From Eukaryota sp. TZLM1-RC (taxonomy: Eukaryota; Metamonada: BaSk clade): DNA of 64,000 bases. Under the pieces are notes generated by a model. That model was not told the origin of the DNA. It worked only from the letters and a program-made list of their open reading frames with translations, and made no database searches. A program made the translations under genes and the position numbers. Shown here one piece after another: positions 21,936-35,727 of the stretch. The DNA is taken from contig JAUPSS010000012.1 in assembly GCA_040285825.1 (NCBI GenBank), positions 600,144 through 664,143 of the forward strand, read 5' to 3'. Every line of letters begins with the position of its first letter. Position 1 is the first letter of the stretch.

Positions 21936-23556
21936 TTTTTGTTTAATTGATCACAACGTTTGTTCAAAGTAGAAATAAAATTGTCTCTATAAAGATTCAT
22001 TTCATACGTGTATTTTTTTGTATCGAAACATCCTTTCTTTCAAGGCCGGTAACTTGTTTCCAATGTACACCAAATGAAAAAAACTGAAAGTGTCTCTGGC
22101 TAAGTGTATTCATGAGTTTGTGTACATTGTTCAACGGCAAATCCTTACAAAATAAAAACTACACTGTTAATATAGATAAGACTTTCATATACTTTGTCCG
22201 GGGTATCAGACACAAATTTCTCCAATTGATAACAAACCACATTGTTTTAATTTCGATAATGCAAAATAAATAGCAGTTGTTAGTCCAATACACGGTGATT
22301 TCCGTTGGACGCAAGTAACATATTTTCCTTTTGGTGATAAGTCGCTAAATTCTTGGCAAATGTCTTTCATTCCAGAATGTACTGGAACTGAATGATCACA
22401 TTCATAAGAAAAAAAAGGCTTGGATGTACCCTACCTCCTTGAAAAAAATTTTCTAGAGCTTGAAGTGCATCTTCGTCGCTGGCGAAAGGTTGAAAATTAA
22501 TGACGGAGAGATGTTGATTAGGCCCATTGAGAGCCGCATGTTTAAAAAGGGAAGCGGTAATCGACAATGGGATCGTAAGTATTTAACAAATTGAAAATTA
22601 GGTTTGATAATTGACAAAATGAAATTTTGATTAAATTACGCATATTAAAGTTTGGATCCATCTTATAAACATAACAAGGTTTACCATTAATAGGAGAAAC
22701 TTGACTAGGAGCACAATTGATATCTTCCCTGGCTGAAACATGTAGTGCAGCTTTAATATTTGATAACTCAACAAGTTGTGCTTCATAAGTACTAAATAAC
22801 GACTCAGATGCCGTATCAAAATACGTTACAAATGGATATGCAAACAAATTGTAAACAAAATGAGAATATTGTTGCAATATTGATGTGAATTCCTCCGAAT
22901 TGAACAAAACAGCACACCCACGGGTCTCCGAAACTGATTTGGGCAAAACTGAAGGAAAATTTGTCAGAAACTGGGCTTTTTGACTTTCATCAAGGTCTCG
23001 AAAAAGAACAGACCTATTTTCAATGCGACTGAAGTAAGTTTGTATAAGGTTTTTGTAGAGCATAGGAATTGTATTCTTGATCATTAAGCACTTGTCACTA
23101 ACGAAGAACTCTATCATCCAAATAGATCTTTTTCGAGGCTATATCAAAGAGATAATGAACACGAAAAATCTGGTACGAAATTCAAATAGTAGGACATGGC
23201 ACTAATGAGATTAATTTTATAAGGGTAAGGCTTCATATCAGGGAGACTAGGGAGGTCAGCTAACTTGGTTTTTGAAAGGCTCTATCTCAACAGATTCTTC
23301 ACTGAGCAAGATAATGTAAACAGCTTTCATGTTGTTCTCTGTGACAAAAAGGATTCAAAGTATTATGAAGACCACAGATTGTGTGAAGGAAAGACTTGTG
23401 GGTAGATTCAAATGTAGTGCTTGGATACGATTGAAAGGGGTTGGATCTTTTTGAGATCTAGGTGGTCTTGCTCCACAGGTACTGAAGAAAACCACGAGCG
23501 CAGGGTGTGAAGTATATTTGATCGATGCATCTCAGAAGTAAGTACAAAAAGCTGCA
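21919..23556 (-). CDS. ORF-N, copy 3 (type B)
   Basis: Pure type B by every marker I used (HFQFF, MDPNF, LVELSN, S2 flank). Longest open piece 22542-23117; others 22367-22567. The N-terminal ATG is at about 23556 as in copy 5, with breaks at poly-A/T runs in between. Confidence 0.5.
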
Positions 23557-24767
23557 TTTCCAAGCATCATCATCTCATCACACAACTCCATGTCCTTTGT
23601 TATACGTATTCATTCTTCTTTCTTTACGTTAGACACTGAATTCCGGAAAAAAAGTCTCAAACATGAGCTCCTTTTTTTGATATCATACGAGCAACAATTC
23701 TGAAATCATTGCACTTTCTAGAGTCTTTTTACCTTGGTGAATTCCACACAAAAAGTTTCTCAACAGTTGAGAAGTTAATTCATCCGAAGCTTATTTTTAC
23801 TTGGTGGCTGCAAAGGTTCTACTCTTAATGTACAAACCCAAACTGTGAATAATTCTTAGGATCACGAACAGCATTATGAAGAACTGGCCGATATTGAAGA
23901 AATTTCTTACAACTCACAATACGACGGAAATTGACAGACGGTTTTTTTGTTACAAATACAAGCAAATTATTCAAAAAGTCCACTTGGATACAGCCCTAAT
24001 CTCAAACGCATGTTTTGTTTTTCAAGATTCATTTGTTAGGTGAAGACCGAATAGCCTTGGTTGCTGAGAAATTAAACCAGTGCAATTTTGAATGACTTTC
24101 AAAAAAAAGCGACAAAAAAAAGGAAAAAAAGGGACAGAAACATAAAATTTGTTCCAATTGCATTTTCAATTTTTGGTACCCTTGGAACTGAAGATCTCAA
24201 TTGATTAGATGATTTAGGAAATCTTCTCACAGAAAGTGGTCGTACATTCAGTTTTTATACTGTTTTTCGAGGTTAGATTCTGTGCCCAGAATTGTAGCAA
24301 TGTGGTTGTTGCGGTTGGAGCTCAGAATACGTTCCAGTTACTGTTATTTAACGTAACGTAACAGTTACGGATACGCATCGTCCAACCCTACATCAAATAC
24401 AAATCCCTTGCATCATCATCTCATCTCAGCTTATTATTTCCGCAAAAAGAGTTTCCCAACAATTATATGTAGCAATAAGAAAAAAAATTGTTTCAACCTC
24501 CAGACATAATTGAATTACATTATTAAACTACAACACTTAAATTTAAACTTAAGTTTAAATTGACAAAAAAACTAATTCTATTTAATACCTGAATGGAAGT
24601 TGATAAATTAACCATTTGCAAAAACAATTTTGAAAACACTGCAGTAACATGAACAGATTGAAATACCTTATGATTTTTGTAAAATAGCACAAAGGAATAT
24701 CAACATTTGGACTACAAATTTGCTTCAAAAATCATGATGTTGTTCAAACTGTATTATAATTATACCT
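23557..24767. repeat. Spacer S2, copy 2
   Basis: Same content as 7526-8723: the MRLRLGLYPS-type minus frame (about 23825-24010), the S4-like 55 bp and the foldback near 24310-24390. Confidence 0.5.
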
Positions 24768-26086
24768 CAAGCCGAATTATATTCAATTGATGCTATTCGT
24801 CATTTGGGTTCGTTTTTAGGAAATAATGATGACATTACCAAAAAAATGTTTAAAAAGTTGAACTCAATTTCCGATACAATTGACCGAATGATGACTATAG
24901 ATGTACAGAGACATATCAAATTTACCATTATAAGACTGTGTTTTAATTCCAACTTCAATCATATATTTCGATCTAAAAATCCTCTTTCCACTAGGCCTTT
25001 GGCTCAGAAGTTTGATGAGTTAGGTGCAAATGTTTTGTCACAATTTTTGGGATGTAAAATGTTCTAAATTCCAGACCATGCTTACCTTAGTCCACATTAT
25101 GGCGGTTTAAGTTGGATGAGGGCTTCTATTCTGACTTCGTGTGTTTTTATTGGGGGATGCAAAAACGCAATCTTTGAGTTTTCCGAAATATATGCAGATC
25201 GGGAAAATTTTTTATAACGCAAAGTTCTACTGTTTTCGTATTGAATAAAGAAATTTCAAAAATTGATGTAGAAAAATGGAGTCGATGCTTTCCATCATTG
25301 TATTGCAATATTCCAGAAAAGAATCTATTAAATTTAAAATACACTCTTCGAACATTTTAGAAACGATTGACTGGAATGTATGAAACTGATCTTTATAATA
25401 TATATATGCAGCTCGGCTGTTTTAAATCAAAATCGTCACTCATTGTTATTGGAAAAGGGTGTTTGTGAATGCCAGTCATCAGATTCTTCACTTTTTGTAA
25501 AAATTGTACCACGAAGATTTGGACTGTGTGTTACTAATGATGCATTTGTAATAAAAATGAGATTATATTTGAATATCCCCATTAATCAACTATTATCAAA
25601 AGAAAAATGTATTTGTTCGAATTCACCTCAACTCACTTTGCGCCATGCTCTGAATTGTTCTAAATTGATAACTTATCGTTCTTCATTACATGATCCTGCT
25701 AGAGACACTCTTTTCAATATAGCACAAACTGTAAGCATATCGTGTAACAAAGAGCCTCTGCTAAAGCAAACACGTTCTCAGAATTATTTTTGGTTGTGGT
25801 GATAAAGTTGCTGTATACTGTGATTGGATTGATAATTCTGAAACTACTTTTTGACTTTGTCTCATGTAATGATGCAAATGATACTGTTGTTCACAGAGGA
25901 AAACTTGGTCCTGTAAGTGTTCTTGATTTTAAAGCAAAAGAAAGACATAGAAAATATGATACAGATACTGAGGAGGCTAATGTTGATAGAAATACACAGC
26001 TGGTTTTTATTGCTTTCCTATTTTCGATAAATGGAAGATTATCAGATGAAGCAGAAACTTTTTTTGAATGATTTCCAAAAAAATGG
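24768..26086 (+). pseudogene. RT-B thumb/zinc finger/RLE, plus copy 2 (best preserved)
   Basis: The thumb is open from 24768 to the shared TAA at 25065-25067. The zinc finger and RD box are open in 25380-25802, with C-x-C-x9-H-x3-C intact. The RLE runs on in 25790-26071 after a one-base shift at TACTTTTTGAC. It ends at the X' joint like the other plus copies. Confidence 0.75.
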
Positions 26087-26271
26087 TCAAAGAGATAACA
26101 GTACTCAATGAAATTCGATTCATCTGCTTCAGAATGATGTGACCATTGAAAAAGGAAACGAAAGACCGAAAATAGTGCAGTTAAAACCTTACAGGAGGAA
26201 GAATAAGCAGTTGAAGAACTGAACAAGATTTTTTTGCTTCTTGGGCATCAGGAAGAACACGGCCATTTTTT
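26087..26271 (-). pseudogene. X' fragment 2
   Basis: Second inverted piece of gene X with the same two endpoints as at 10042-10223, so the fragment was multiplied together with its flanks. Confidence 0.65.
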
Positions 26272-26905
26272 TAGATCTCAATTTTTCAAATGATTTAGGA
26301 AATTTTCTCAAAGAAAGTGGTCGTACATTCGATTTTTCTGATCAGTCGTTTTTGTATTGAGCATTCAAAACCATATATTTCCCATACTAGACGACACAGG
26401 TTGATTGATTGAGTTCAATAAATAAGCTTAAAACAAATGATCCAAGACTTTATATTAAAGACATTTGGATTGGCAAGGTTGCACAATATAATTATTATAT
26501 ATAGTATATTATATTCATATTTATTACAGTATTTGCACAGTACTTATTGAACAAAATATCTCATTTGAGGAAATACTGGAAGAATTTTTCATCAACCCAT
26601 ATACATAATTCTGTTTCTCAATTAATAAAAAAAAATTTACACAATTTCCTTGAGGTTAAGCCGTCTTTTTAATAAGCAAAATTTATGCTGGCAACAGCAC
26701 AAAAAAACCATAACAAAATTGTATCACCAACTGATCACTGTTTGGATGGACCCAGTTCAAAAAAACAAAACTTTCAGTATCGTGGTAGAGGGAATGTATT
26801 GATATCAATTTGTGATTAATTATTGTAAATAGTTCTATAAAAAACATTTTATAATACTTTAATTTATTTTTAAAACTGGAATAATTATTGAGATAAAAAA
26901 ACCAT
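26272..26905. repeat. Spacer S4, copy 2
   Basis: As 10224-10852; the DLGNLLKE peptide is preserved but goes out of frame at a five-T run (26348). Confidence 0.5.
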
Positions 26906-27543
26906 CTAGAATTCAATATCCTCCAAACAAGCGTCACTATTACTGAACCTACTCACAGCATTACGTTCATATTCTACACCAATAGCTAAAAGCGCCTTTG
27001 AAATCAATGTTGGAATAGACTTGAAAATGCAGAAAACAATTCTATTTATCCAGAAAGTGGAGTTTATTGTTTTACCAGACCTATTCAGTAACACTTTTTT
27101 GAAATTTTCAAAAAAGTGCAACCCTGAAGGTCCAATATTGCCAAAAAGAGAAATTGCAAACGGCACAAACTGATATTTCACATGTTCCACTCTACCTAAC
27201 TGAGCCAAAGGTTCTTCATATTTTTTTATCTTCTTTTTTTCGGCGTTAAAATTACAGAAATGTCATCCATATATGCTACAATATCTATTTCTGGGAATTT
27301 TTCTTTCAATTCGCACATTAATGGATGAATTGCCAGACAAAAGAAAAAAGGACCAAGTGGATCACCTTGTTTAACACCTGAAGACGAAAACAGGTCAAAG
27401 TTTTCATAGACCAATGTGGATGATTTTCCATAAAATGAATAGAAAAAAGGCTCAACTTCAGGAAAATGCTTTTGCAGCAAAGGTAAAATGGAAGAACGAG
27501 ATACAGAATTGAAAGCATTCTTAAAATCTAAATTGAAGATGTT
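26906..27543 (-). pseudogene. RT-A, copy 3
   Basis: Palm with QGDPLGP and YMDD open at 27226-27480, RLE-like tail open at 26906-27208. One substitution (GKTINSTF) sets it apart from copies 1 and 2. Confidence 0.75.
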
Positions 27544-28651
27544 CTATAAAGTTAACCGTAATCTTTAAACGTTAATTCATTTAAAAATAATTATTTAGAA
27601 AGCAACATTACCCGTAATTACACATATACGATTTACTCATTCAAGTGCTGATGCTCTATCAAAATGGCTCATAATTTGAAATTTGTGTTTCATTCTCTCC
27701 TCAGTTCATTTCAAAAACACAGGGAATGTTGGTTCAATAAATTGAGTGCTATTAAGTCTGGGTACTGAAATACAAGAAATATTTTTGATTTTGACTCAAA
27801 AATGAATTATGTTTTTATAACTACAGAAAAAAAACCCAACTGAGCAAACTCCAGTCAATCTTTATAATCCTGTAAAATGGAAACTACAAAAATATTACTT
27901 AGTATTAATTAATAAGAAGTAATTCCACTAAACATTCATTAAGATGAATGCCAACTCAACAAATCCAATTTATTCCTTGGATTGTGATCTCGTGTTTTAT
28001 AACCATGTGTCAATTGCTGAATTTCCTCAAAAGAGTTTCGCAACAAATATTTGTAACAATAAGAAGAAAAATTGTTTCAACCTCCTTACATAATTGAATT
28101 GTTTTATTGAACTACAACACTTAATAAAAATTCAAATTGACAAAAAAACTAATTCTCATTTGGCACATTACAGAAGACAACGTCAACAGCAGCTTTAGAG
28201 TCCGCAACCCTATCGCATTATATATCACCCCTGTCATCAACTAAAAATATTCAATGACAGTTCATCTTTCACCAGAGGCTCTTTAATACACCAGATTCAG
28301 GCAGTTCATGCCATATTGAACACAGTGCCTCTAACAGCATCATGTTATGAAGAACAATCAGTTATCAATTCCGAACAATTCAGAGCATGATGCAAAGTGA
28401 GCTGTGGTGAATTTGAATACACTTTTTAGTGATAATTGATCAATAGGAATGTTCAAACATATTTATGCAAAAAATAAAATAGTCTATAACATATAACAAC
28501 AAATATAAGATAAGGTAACCGATGAAAACTCATTCGCAATGGTTCATGCATATGTTCTGAAACATTGTGGAAGTTGTGAAACAGCAGGGTTTTTTTCAAA
28601 TATAAACAAAAACTAAGCTTTTTAAATAGACTCATATACCTTAATAAACAA
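27544..28651. repeat. Spacer S1, copy 3 (with RT relic)
   Basis: Unchanged S1 layout; relic at about 28150-28430 in the S1 form. No other content seen. Confidence 0.6.
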
Positions 28652-30345
28652 TCACAGGGTTTTTGGTGAAATTTTAAGGTAGGGTTTATTTTTGGAGAAA
28701 ATAATAATAGCATTTGAATCACAAAATACTGTGACGGGCAATTGGTCATTTGATAGAGTTCTCACATTCATGCTGCCTACACTGTCTTTGGTCAACGCAG
28801 CTGGCATGAACATGTAAGAATCCTGCTGTGCCTTACACAGCCTATATTTGGAATCTCTTAGTTCAAGATAACAGGATTGTTGATTTATAAATTGGTCATC
28901 AATAAGAACAATGTTGAAATTCTTGGATCGGAATAAATCAGGCTTAAAATATAATTGGAGCATTGTAGTTAGTGTACAGTTTTTACTACTACTACTAGTG
29001 AAAACATCTTCCAAATTATTAAATACAGATTCACAATCAGTTTCACCGTAAAGAAACAGAGTAGCTGCCTCTAAAGATAGATTTCGGTGGTCTTTCTCCA
29101 CAACAGTTGCCAATGTAAAAACAATCTGAATTATCATCATCTTCATCATGTTGCAACAATAGTCGCGATTGAGGAATTTTTGATATACTCAGCAACAGTA
29201 TCATTATCCCAAACCAAATTTCGATCGTCAAAAGATAACATCTTACTTATGAAGAAAAAAAGACCATATTCTACCAACTGCTAGTTGCTCATCATCAGAC
29301 AATGCTTCAAAACTGTGAGACAGCAAAAATTCTCCCATACTCGTAAACCATGAATCAAATTGAAGGACGGAATCTGGGGATTTTTCAACTAAAGAAATAA
29401 ATAACTCATGTGTGAGATACTCGCTGGTGGAAAAACGGTTAGCCAAATCATTTCTACCCGAAAAATAACAACAACAATATGTCAATAAAAATCCATGCGC
29501 TGCAAAAGTAGACCCGGAATCCTCAGCCAATGCCTGTTGATAGGAAATCAACGAGAGATCCAAACAGTGTGCTCTCCTGGAATGCAAATTTTGAGCAAAA
29601 TAACGGAATGTATCCCCTAGAATAGTGAAGAACTGAGAAATTTGACGTTCTTTAACAAAACCTTCAGGCACATCGTAATCTCCAAATTTTTCAACAATTT
29701 TGCCACTGTTGTTAAAAATACAAATGGCTTCATCTATAAGTTTTTCAACTTCGAATCCCTCTTTTGCACAAATTTTCAAAAACGAACATTAAAGCTGACT
29801 ATATAATAATTCTGAAGGAAGATTTTCGCTAGTACATCGGATTAAAAATAGAGATCAAAAGCATCTTTTGGTTGAATTTTAATTTTACCTCTTCGATTAA
29901 GAAATAACTTTCGAATAACCTTTATAAAAACAGAATGAAACCATGCTTCGCTTCCAGAATCCCAAAGAAGACGAAAAGCATTCATAATAGTTGATTCGCC
30001 AGAGTTGGTTGAAGAAGAACAAATTATTTCAGCAACAGTTCTATTTATACAAAATAGACCTGTACCAGCTCCAACAGCAGGGAGAATAATTCTGTTAAAA
30101 ACAAGGCAACTTTTTCAAAATTAGAATGAAATCTTTCAGAAGTGAATAAATCAAGGGGAAATTGTTCTGATTTCCCAGTCACCGAAAACAAGACAATAAA
30201 ATAGAAATAGTCCTTTATCTCGATCGTTCAGTTTCTTCCACATTGAATCGAGCAAACTCTTAACTGTAGTCTCAGCTAAGGAAAAATTCTTCTTAAATAA
30301 TGCAATTCCTATATATAAGAAATCTTTTTCAACATGTCGTCCTAG
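28652..30345 (-). CDS. ORF-C, copy 4
   Basis: KPDLF form typical of type A. Open pieces 28652-29149, 29043-29231 and 29243-29779; C-terminus intact. Breaks at about 29115, 29177 and 29845 are all single-base homopolymer differences from copy 2. Confidence 0.5.
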
Positions 30346-31742
30346 TTTTTTTGTTTAATTGATCACAACGTTTGTTCAAAGTAGAAATAAAATTGTCTCT
30401 ATAAAGATTCATTTCATACGTGTATTTTTTTGTATCGAAACATCCTTTCTTTCAAGGCCGGTAACTTGTTTCCAATGTACACCAAATGAAAAAAACTCAA
30501 AGTGTCTCTGGCTAAGTGTATTCATGAGTTTGTGTACATTGTTCAACGGCAAATCCTTACAAAATAGAACTACACTGTTAATATAGATAAGACTTTCATA
30601 TACTTTGTCCAGGGTATCAGACACAAATTTCTCCAATTGATAACAAACCACATTGTTTAATTTCGATAATGCAAAATAAATAGCAGTTGTTAGTCCAATA
30701 CACGGTGATTTCCGTTGGACGCAAGTAACATATTTTTCCTTTTGGTGATAAGTCGCTAAATTCTTGGCAAATGTCTTTCATTCCAGAATGTACTGGAACT
30801 GAATGATCACATTCATAAGAAAAAAAAGGCTTGGATGTACCCTACCTCCTTGAAAAAAATTTCTAGAGCTTGAAGTGCATCTTCGTCGCTGACGAAAGGT
30901 TGAAAATTAATGACAGAGAGATGTTGATTAGGCCCATTGAGAGCCGCATGTTTAAAAAGGGAAGCGGTAATCGACAATGGGATCGTAAGTATTTAACAAA
31001 TTGAAAATTAGGTTTGATAATTGACAAAATGAAATTTTGATTAAATTACGCATATTAAAGTTTGCATCCATCTTATAAACATAACAAGGTTTACCATTAA
31101 TAGGAGAAACTTGACTAGGAGCACAATTGATATCTTCCCTGGCTGAAACATGTAGTGCAGCTTTAATATTTGATAACTGAACAAGTTGTGCTTCATAAGT
31201 ACTAAATAACGACTCAGATGCCGTATCAAAATACGTTACAAACGGATATGCAAAACAAATTGTAAACAAAAATGAGAATACTGTTGCAATATTGATGTGA
31301 ATTCCTCCGAATTGAACAAAACAGCACACCCACGGGTCTCCGAAACTGATTTGGGCAAAACTGAAGGAAAATTTTTCAGAAAAATGGGCTTTTTGACTTT
31401 TATCAAGGTCTCGAAAATGAACGGGCCTATTTTCAATGCGACTGAAGTAAGTTTGTATAAGGTTTTTGTAGAGCATAGGAATTGTATTCTTGATCATTAA
31501 GCGCTTGTCACTAACGAAGAACTCTATCATCCAAATAGATCTTTTTCGAGGCTATATCAAAGAGATAATGAACACGAAAAATCTGGTACGAAATTTAAAT
31601 AGTAGGACATGGCACTAATGAGATTAATTTTATAAGGGTAAGGCTTCACATCAAGGAGACTAGGGAGGTCAGCTAACTTGGTTTTCAAAGGCTCTATCTC
31701 AACAGTTTCTTCACTGTGCAAGATAATGTAAACAGCCTTCAC
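30329..31742 (-). CDS. ORF-N, copy 4 (type A)
   Basis: Pure type A (HFEFF, MDANF, LVQLSN, S2' flank). Open pieces 30409-30651, 30952-31530 and 31557-31742. Differs from copy 2 by one codon change near 30611 (DTLDKV for DTPDKV). Confidence 0.5.
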
Positions 31743-32375
31743 AATCGGAAAATAATTCTTCTCAGTCCATTGACCCTTTGTAACAAATTGTCAGTACTGA
31801 AGTATTAGGTATGTTAATCATAAAACTAATCATAGAATTGATAAAACTCAAATATTCACTCAGACGTTTTTTTCTCACAAAAATCTTCTAATAATTGTGA
31901 AGTTGCTGTATTCACATGGTAGTTGTCCTTAACACAATGTTTGGAAACAAAAACCAGACTTGTCTTGCACCATAATAACAGTGCTTCACATTTTCATTTC
32001 GAAAAAGTAATTATTTAAATGATTAGTTATAAAAAAATCATATATAAATATATTAATAAGACTATATTAAGACTAGTTAAATCACATAAAAAGGTTGTTG
32101 TCAACAAACATCCAAAAATCCAAAAACATGTAGACTATACAGAAACACGTAATCAGGTCTTTCTTGACCATAATCATCTTACAACAGTTAAAAACAGAAT
32201 GATTGATGATTAATTAGTCGTTTATGTGTTTATCAATAGAAACTCAAAATAAAGAGAATTACTCTCAATATTTGGTGGAGACTCTCAAATTGAAAATAAT
32301 AATAATGATGAATGGAACCCTACAATAGCATTTGAATAACAAACAACAACTACATCATCAAAGCCAACATTAGTT
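31743..32375. repeat. Spacer S2', copy 2
   Basis: As 16949-17579. A 64-codon plus frame at 32019-32213 is low-complexity Lys/Ile-rich translation of AT-rich DNA and not supported as a gene. Confidence 0.5.
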
Positions 32376-33299
32376 GTAACAAGGGTCTTAATGTTTCATC
32401 ACTAACTTCATCATCTAGATCATCTGAACCTTAAGTTTTGGCATTGGTAAATTTCAAGTTTAAATTGTGTTCAATCAACCAACTTAAGGTTAATGGTAAA
32501 TTATATCATTTACATGTAAAAACATGATAATTAACTAAAACCCAAACCAGCGAAAATCATCCTTCATGAGAAATTTTAGTTAGTTTAATAATAAATAAAT
32601 AATAAATAAGAATAAAGATTTCCACTCAAAACCATGTTCTAGGTTCAAATACCACCACCTCCAACAAATTAACAGTAGAAATCCCAATGTTTGTGGGTTC
32701 AACTCCCAGTTGTCGGAAATCATATGGGGTAATCATAAGGGAATAGAGGGTGCAAATGTGATGAAAATCAGCAAGCTAAGGTCAATGAAATGTATAATGA
32801 AGTTTGCTGGACAATACAGGTGTGGAATGGAAACTGAATGTCCCAGGTATGAATTTGAAGTAAAGTAGAATACAGTGTGGAGAACGATGGTGGTGAATAT
32901 CAAGTATCTTTCTTGTTGAAATAAGCACGAGCACATCAAGAGAATGATCAAGAAAAAGAGTGATTATACCAGAGACACATTATATGGATGATACGAAAGT
33001 AGAGGGAATGAACTGAAAGAACTACACCAAGAATGAAGTGAGTTGGGTTTCAAAGAATATCTTGAAAGGATATCTGTAATGTTTACAGTTTCTGAAGGGT
33101 GTAAAAATATCCGATCGATCGGCTTGGACAGAAGATTCAAAACCTAATATCCGAGGGTCGTCTAGGTTATTTAGATTGTGCTACGTCAATAACAGGATTC
33201 TTGAACTTTATAGACAGAATAATCAAGGCTGACTATGTAAGTCTAAAAATAATATGAAGTTATTGCTTCTTTGTTATTTAATATTTATTGAATTTTCAC
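32376..33299. repeat. Spacer S3, copy 3
   Basis: As 17580-18504, with the same closed plus frame. No gene seen. Confidence 0.6.
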
Positions 33300-33977
33300 A
33301 CTTAATTAAATTAACTCATAACTAATGGGACGACTATCATTGAACCAAGATTTCCTCTACAAAATCTTGATCTGCTTGCTGTCTAGCTAAAGCTTCTCTT
33401 ATTCGATTGAAAAACCGAGGTAATCTATTAATAATGGCAAATTGAATCCGTGAACGCCATAAGACAATATCAAAACTTTTTCATTGTTTTTTTACTTGAA
33501 CATTTTTGGAAATCATTCAAAAAGTTTCTGCTTCATTTGATAATCTTCCATTAATCGAAAATGGGAAAGCAATAAAAACCAGCTGTGTATTTCTATCAAC
33601 ATTAGCCTCCTCAGTATCTGTATCATATTTTTCTATGTCTTTCTTTTGCTTTTAAAATCAAGAACACTTACAGGACCAAGTTTTCCTCTGTGAACAACAG
33701 TATCATTTGCATCATTACATGAGACAAAGTCAAAAGTAGCTTCAGAATTATCAATCCAATCACAGTATACAGCAACTTTATCACCAGAACCAAAAATAAT
33801 TCTGAGAACGTGTTTGCTTTAGCAGAGGCTCTTTGTTACACGATATGCTTACAGTTTGTGCTATATTGAAAAGAGTGTCTCTAACAGGATCATGTAATGA
33901 AGAACGATAAGTTATCAATTTAGAACAATTCAGAGCATGATGCAAAGTGAGCTGTGGTGAATTTGAATACACTTTTT
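33300..33977 (-). pseudogene. RT-B zinc finger and RLE, minus copy 3
   Basis: Same KVYSNS zinc-finger lesion as at 19175; only 33781-33972 is open in one piece. Extra bases at 33480, 33488 and 33630 break the RLE, all in T runs. Confidence 0.65.
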
Positions 33978-34200
33978 AGTGATAATTGATCAATAGGAAT
34001 GTTCAAACATATTTATGCAAAAAAATAAAATAGTCTATAACATATAACAACAAATATAAGATAAGGTAACCGATGAAAACTCATTCGCAATGGTTCATGC
34101 ATATGTTCTGAAACATTGTGGAAGTTGTGAAACAGCAGGGTTTTTCAAATATAAACAAAAACTAAGCTTTTTAAATAGACTCATCTACCTTAATAAACAA
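33978..34200. repeat. S1 tail, copy 2
   Basis: Counterpart of 19180-19402, leading directly into ORF-C without the LTR element. Confidence 0.5.
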
Positions 34201-35727
34201 TCACAGGGTTTTTGGTGAAATTTTAAGGTAGGGTTTATTTTTGGAGAAAATAATAATAGCATTTGAATCACAAAAATACTGTGACGGGCAATTGGTCATT
34301 TGATAGAGTTCTCACATTCATGCTGCCTACACTGTCTTTGGTCAACGCAGCTGGCATGAACATGTAAGAATCCTGCTGTGCCTTACACAGCCTATATTTG
34401 GAATCTCTTAGTTCAAGATAACAGGATTGTTGATTTATAAATTGGTCATCAATAAGAACAATGTTGAAATTCTTGGATCGGAATAACTCAGGCTTAAAAT
34501 ATAATTGGAGCATTGTAGTTAGTGTACAGTTTTTACTACTACTACTAGTGAAAACATCTTCCAAATTATTAAATACAGATTCACAATCAAATTTCGATCG
34601 TCAAAAGATAACATCTTACTTATGAAGAAAAAAGACCATATTCTACCAACTGCTAGTTGCTCATCATCAGACAATGCTTCAAAACTGTGAGACAGCAAAA
34701 ATTCTCCCATACTCGTAAACCATGAATCAAATTGAAGGACGGAATCTGGGGATTTTTCAACTAAAGAAATAAATAACTCATGTGTGAGATACTCGCTGGT
34801 GGAAAAACGGTTAGCCAAATCATTTCTACCCGAAAAATAACAACAACAATATGTCAATAAAAATCCATGCGCTGCAAAAGTAGACCCGGAATCCTCAGCC
34901 AATGCCTGTTGATAGGAAATCAACGAGAGATCCAAACAGTGTGCTCTCCTGGAATGCAAATTTTGAGCAAAAATAACGGAATGTATCCCCTAGAATAGTG
35001 AAGAACTGAGAAATTTGACGTTCTTTAACAAAAACCTTCAGGCACATCGTAATCTCCAAATTTTTTTCAACAATTTTGCCACTGTTGTTAAAAATACAAA
35101 TGGCTTCATCTATAAGTTTTTCAACTTCGAATCCCTCTTTTGCACAAATTTTCAAAAACGAACATTGAAGCTGACTATATAATAATTCTGAAGGAAGATT
35201 TTTCGCTAGTACATCGGATTAAAAAAATAGAGATCAAAAGCATCTTTTTGGTTGAATTTTTAATTTTACCTCTTCGATTAAGAAATAACTTTCGAATAAC
35301 CTTTATAAAAACAGAATGAAACCATGCTTCGCTTCCAGAATCCCAAAGAAGACGAAAAGCATTCATAATAGTTGATTCGCCAGAGTTGGTTGAAGAAGAA
35401 CAAATTATTTCAGCAACAGTTCTATTTATACAAAAATAGACCTGTACCAGCTCCAACAGCAGGGAGAATAATTCTGTTAAAACAAGGCAACTTTTCAAAA
35501 TTAGAATGAAATCTTTCAGAAGTGAATAAATCAAGGGGAAATTGTTCTGATTTCCCAGTCACCGAAAACAAGACAATAAAATAGAAATAGTCCTTTATCT
35601 CGATCGTTCAGTTTCTTCCACATTGAATCGAGCAAACTCTTAACTGTAGTCTCAGCTAAGGAAAAAAATTCTTCTTAAATAATGCAATTCCTATATATAA
35701 GAAATCTTTTTCAACATGTCGTCCTAG
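34201..35727 (-). CDS. ORF-C, copy 5, with 175-bp internal deletion
   Basis: KPELF form. At about 34589 the sequence jumps from the codons of GETDCES to DDRNL, losing 175 bp (12983-13157 in copy 2a numbering), which includes the acidic HDEDDDNSD stretch. Since 175 is not a multiple of three, the frame shifts to IVNLYLII and soon stops. Open pieces: 34268-34564, 34519-34959, 34895-35155, 35175-35534. The uninterrupted C-terminus here is an empty site for the LTR element. Confidence 0.5.
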
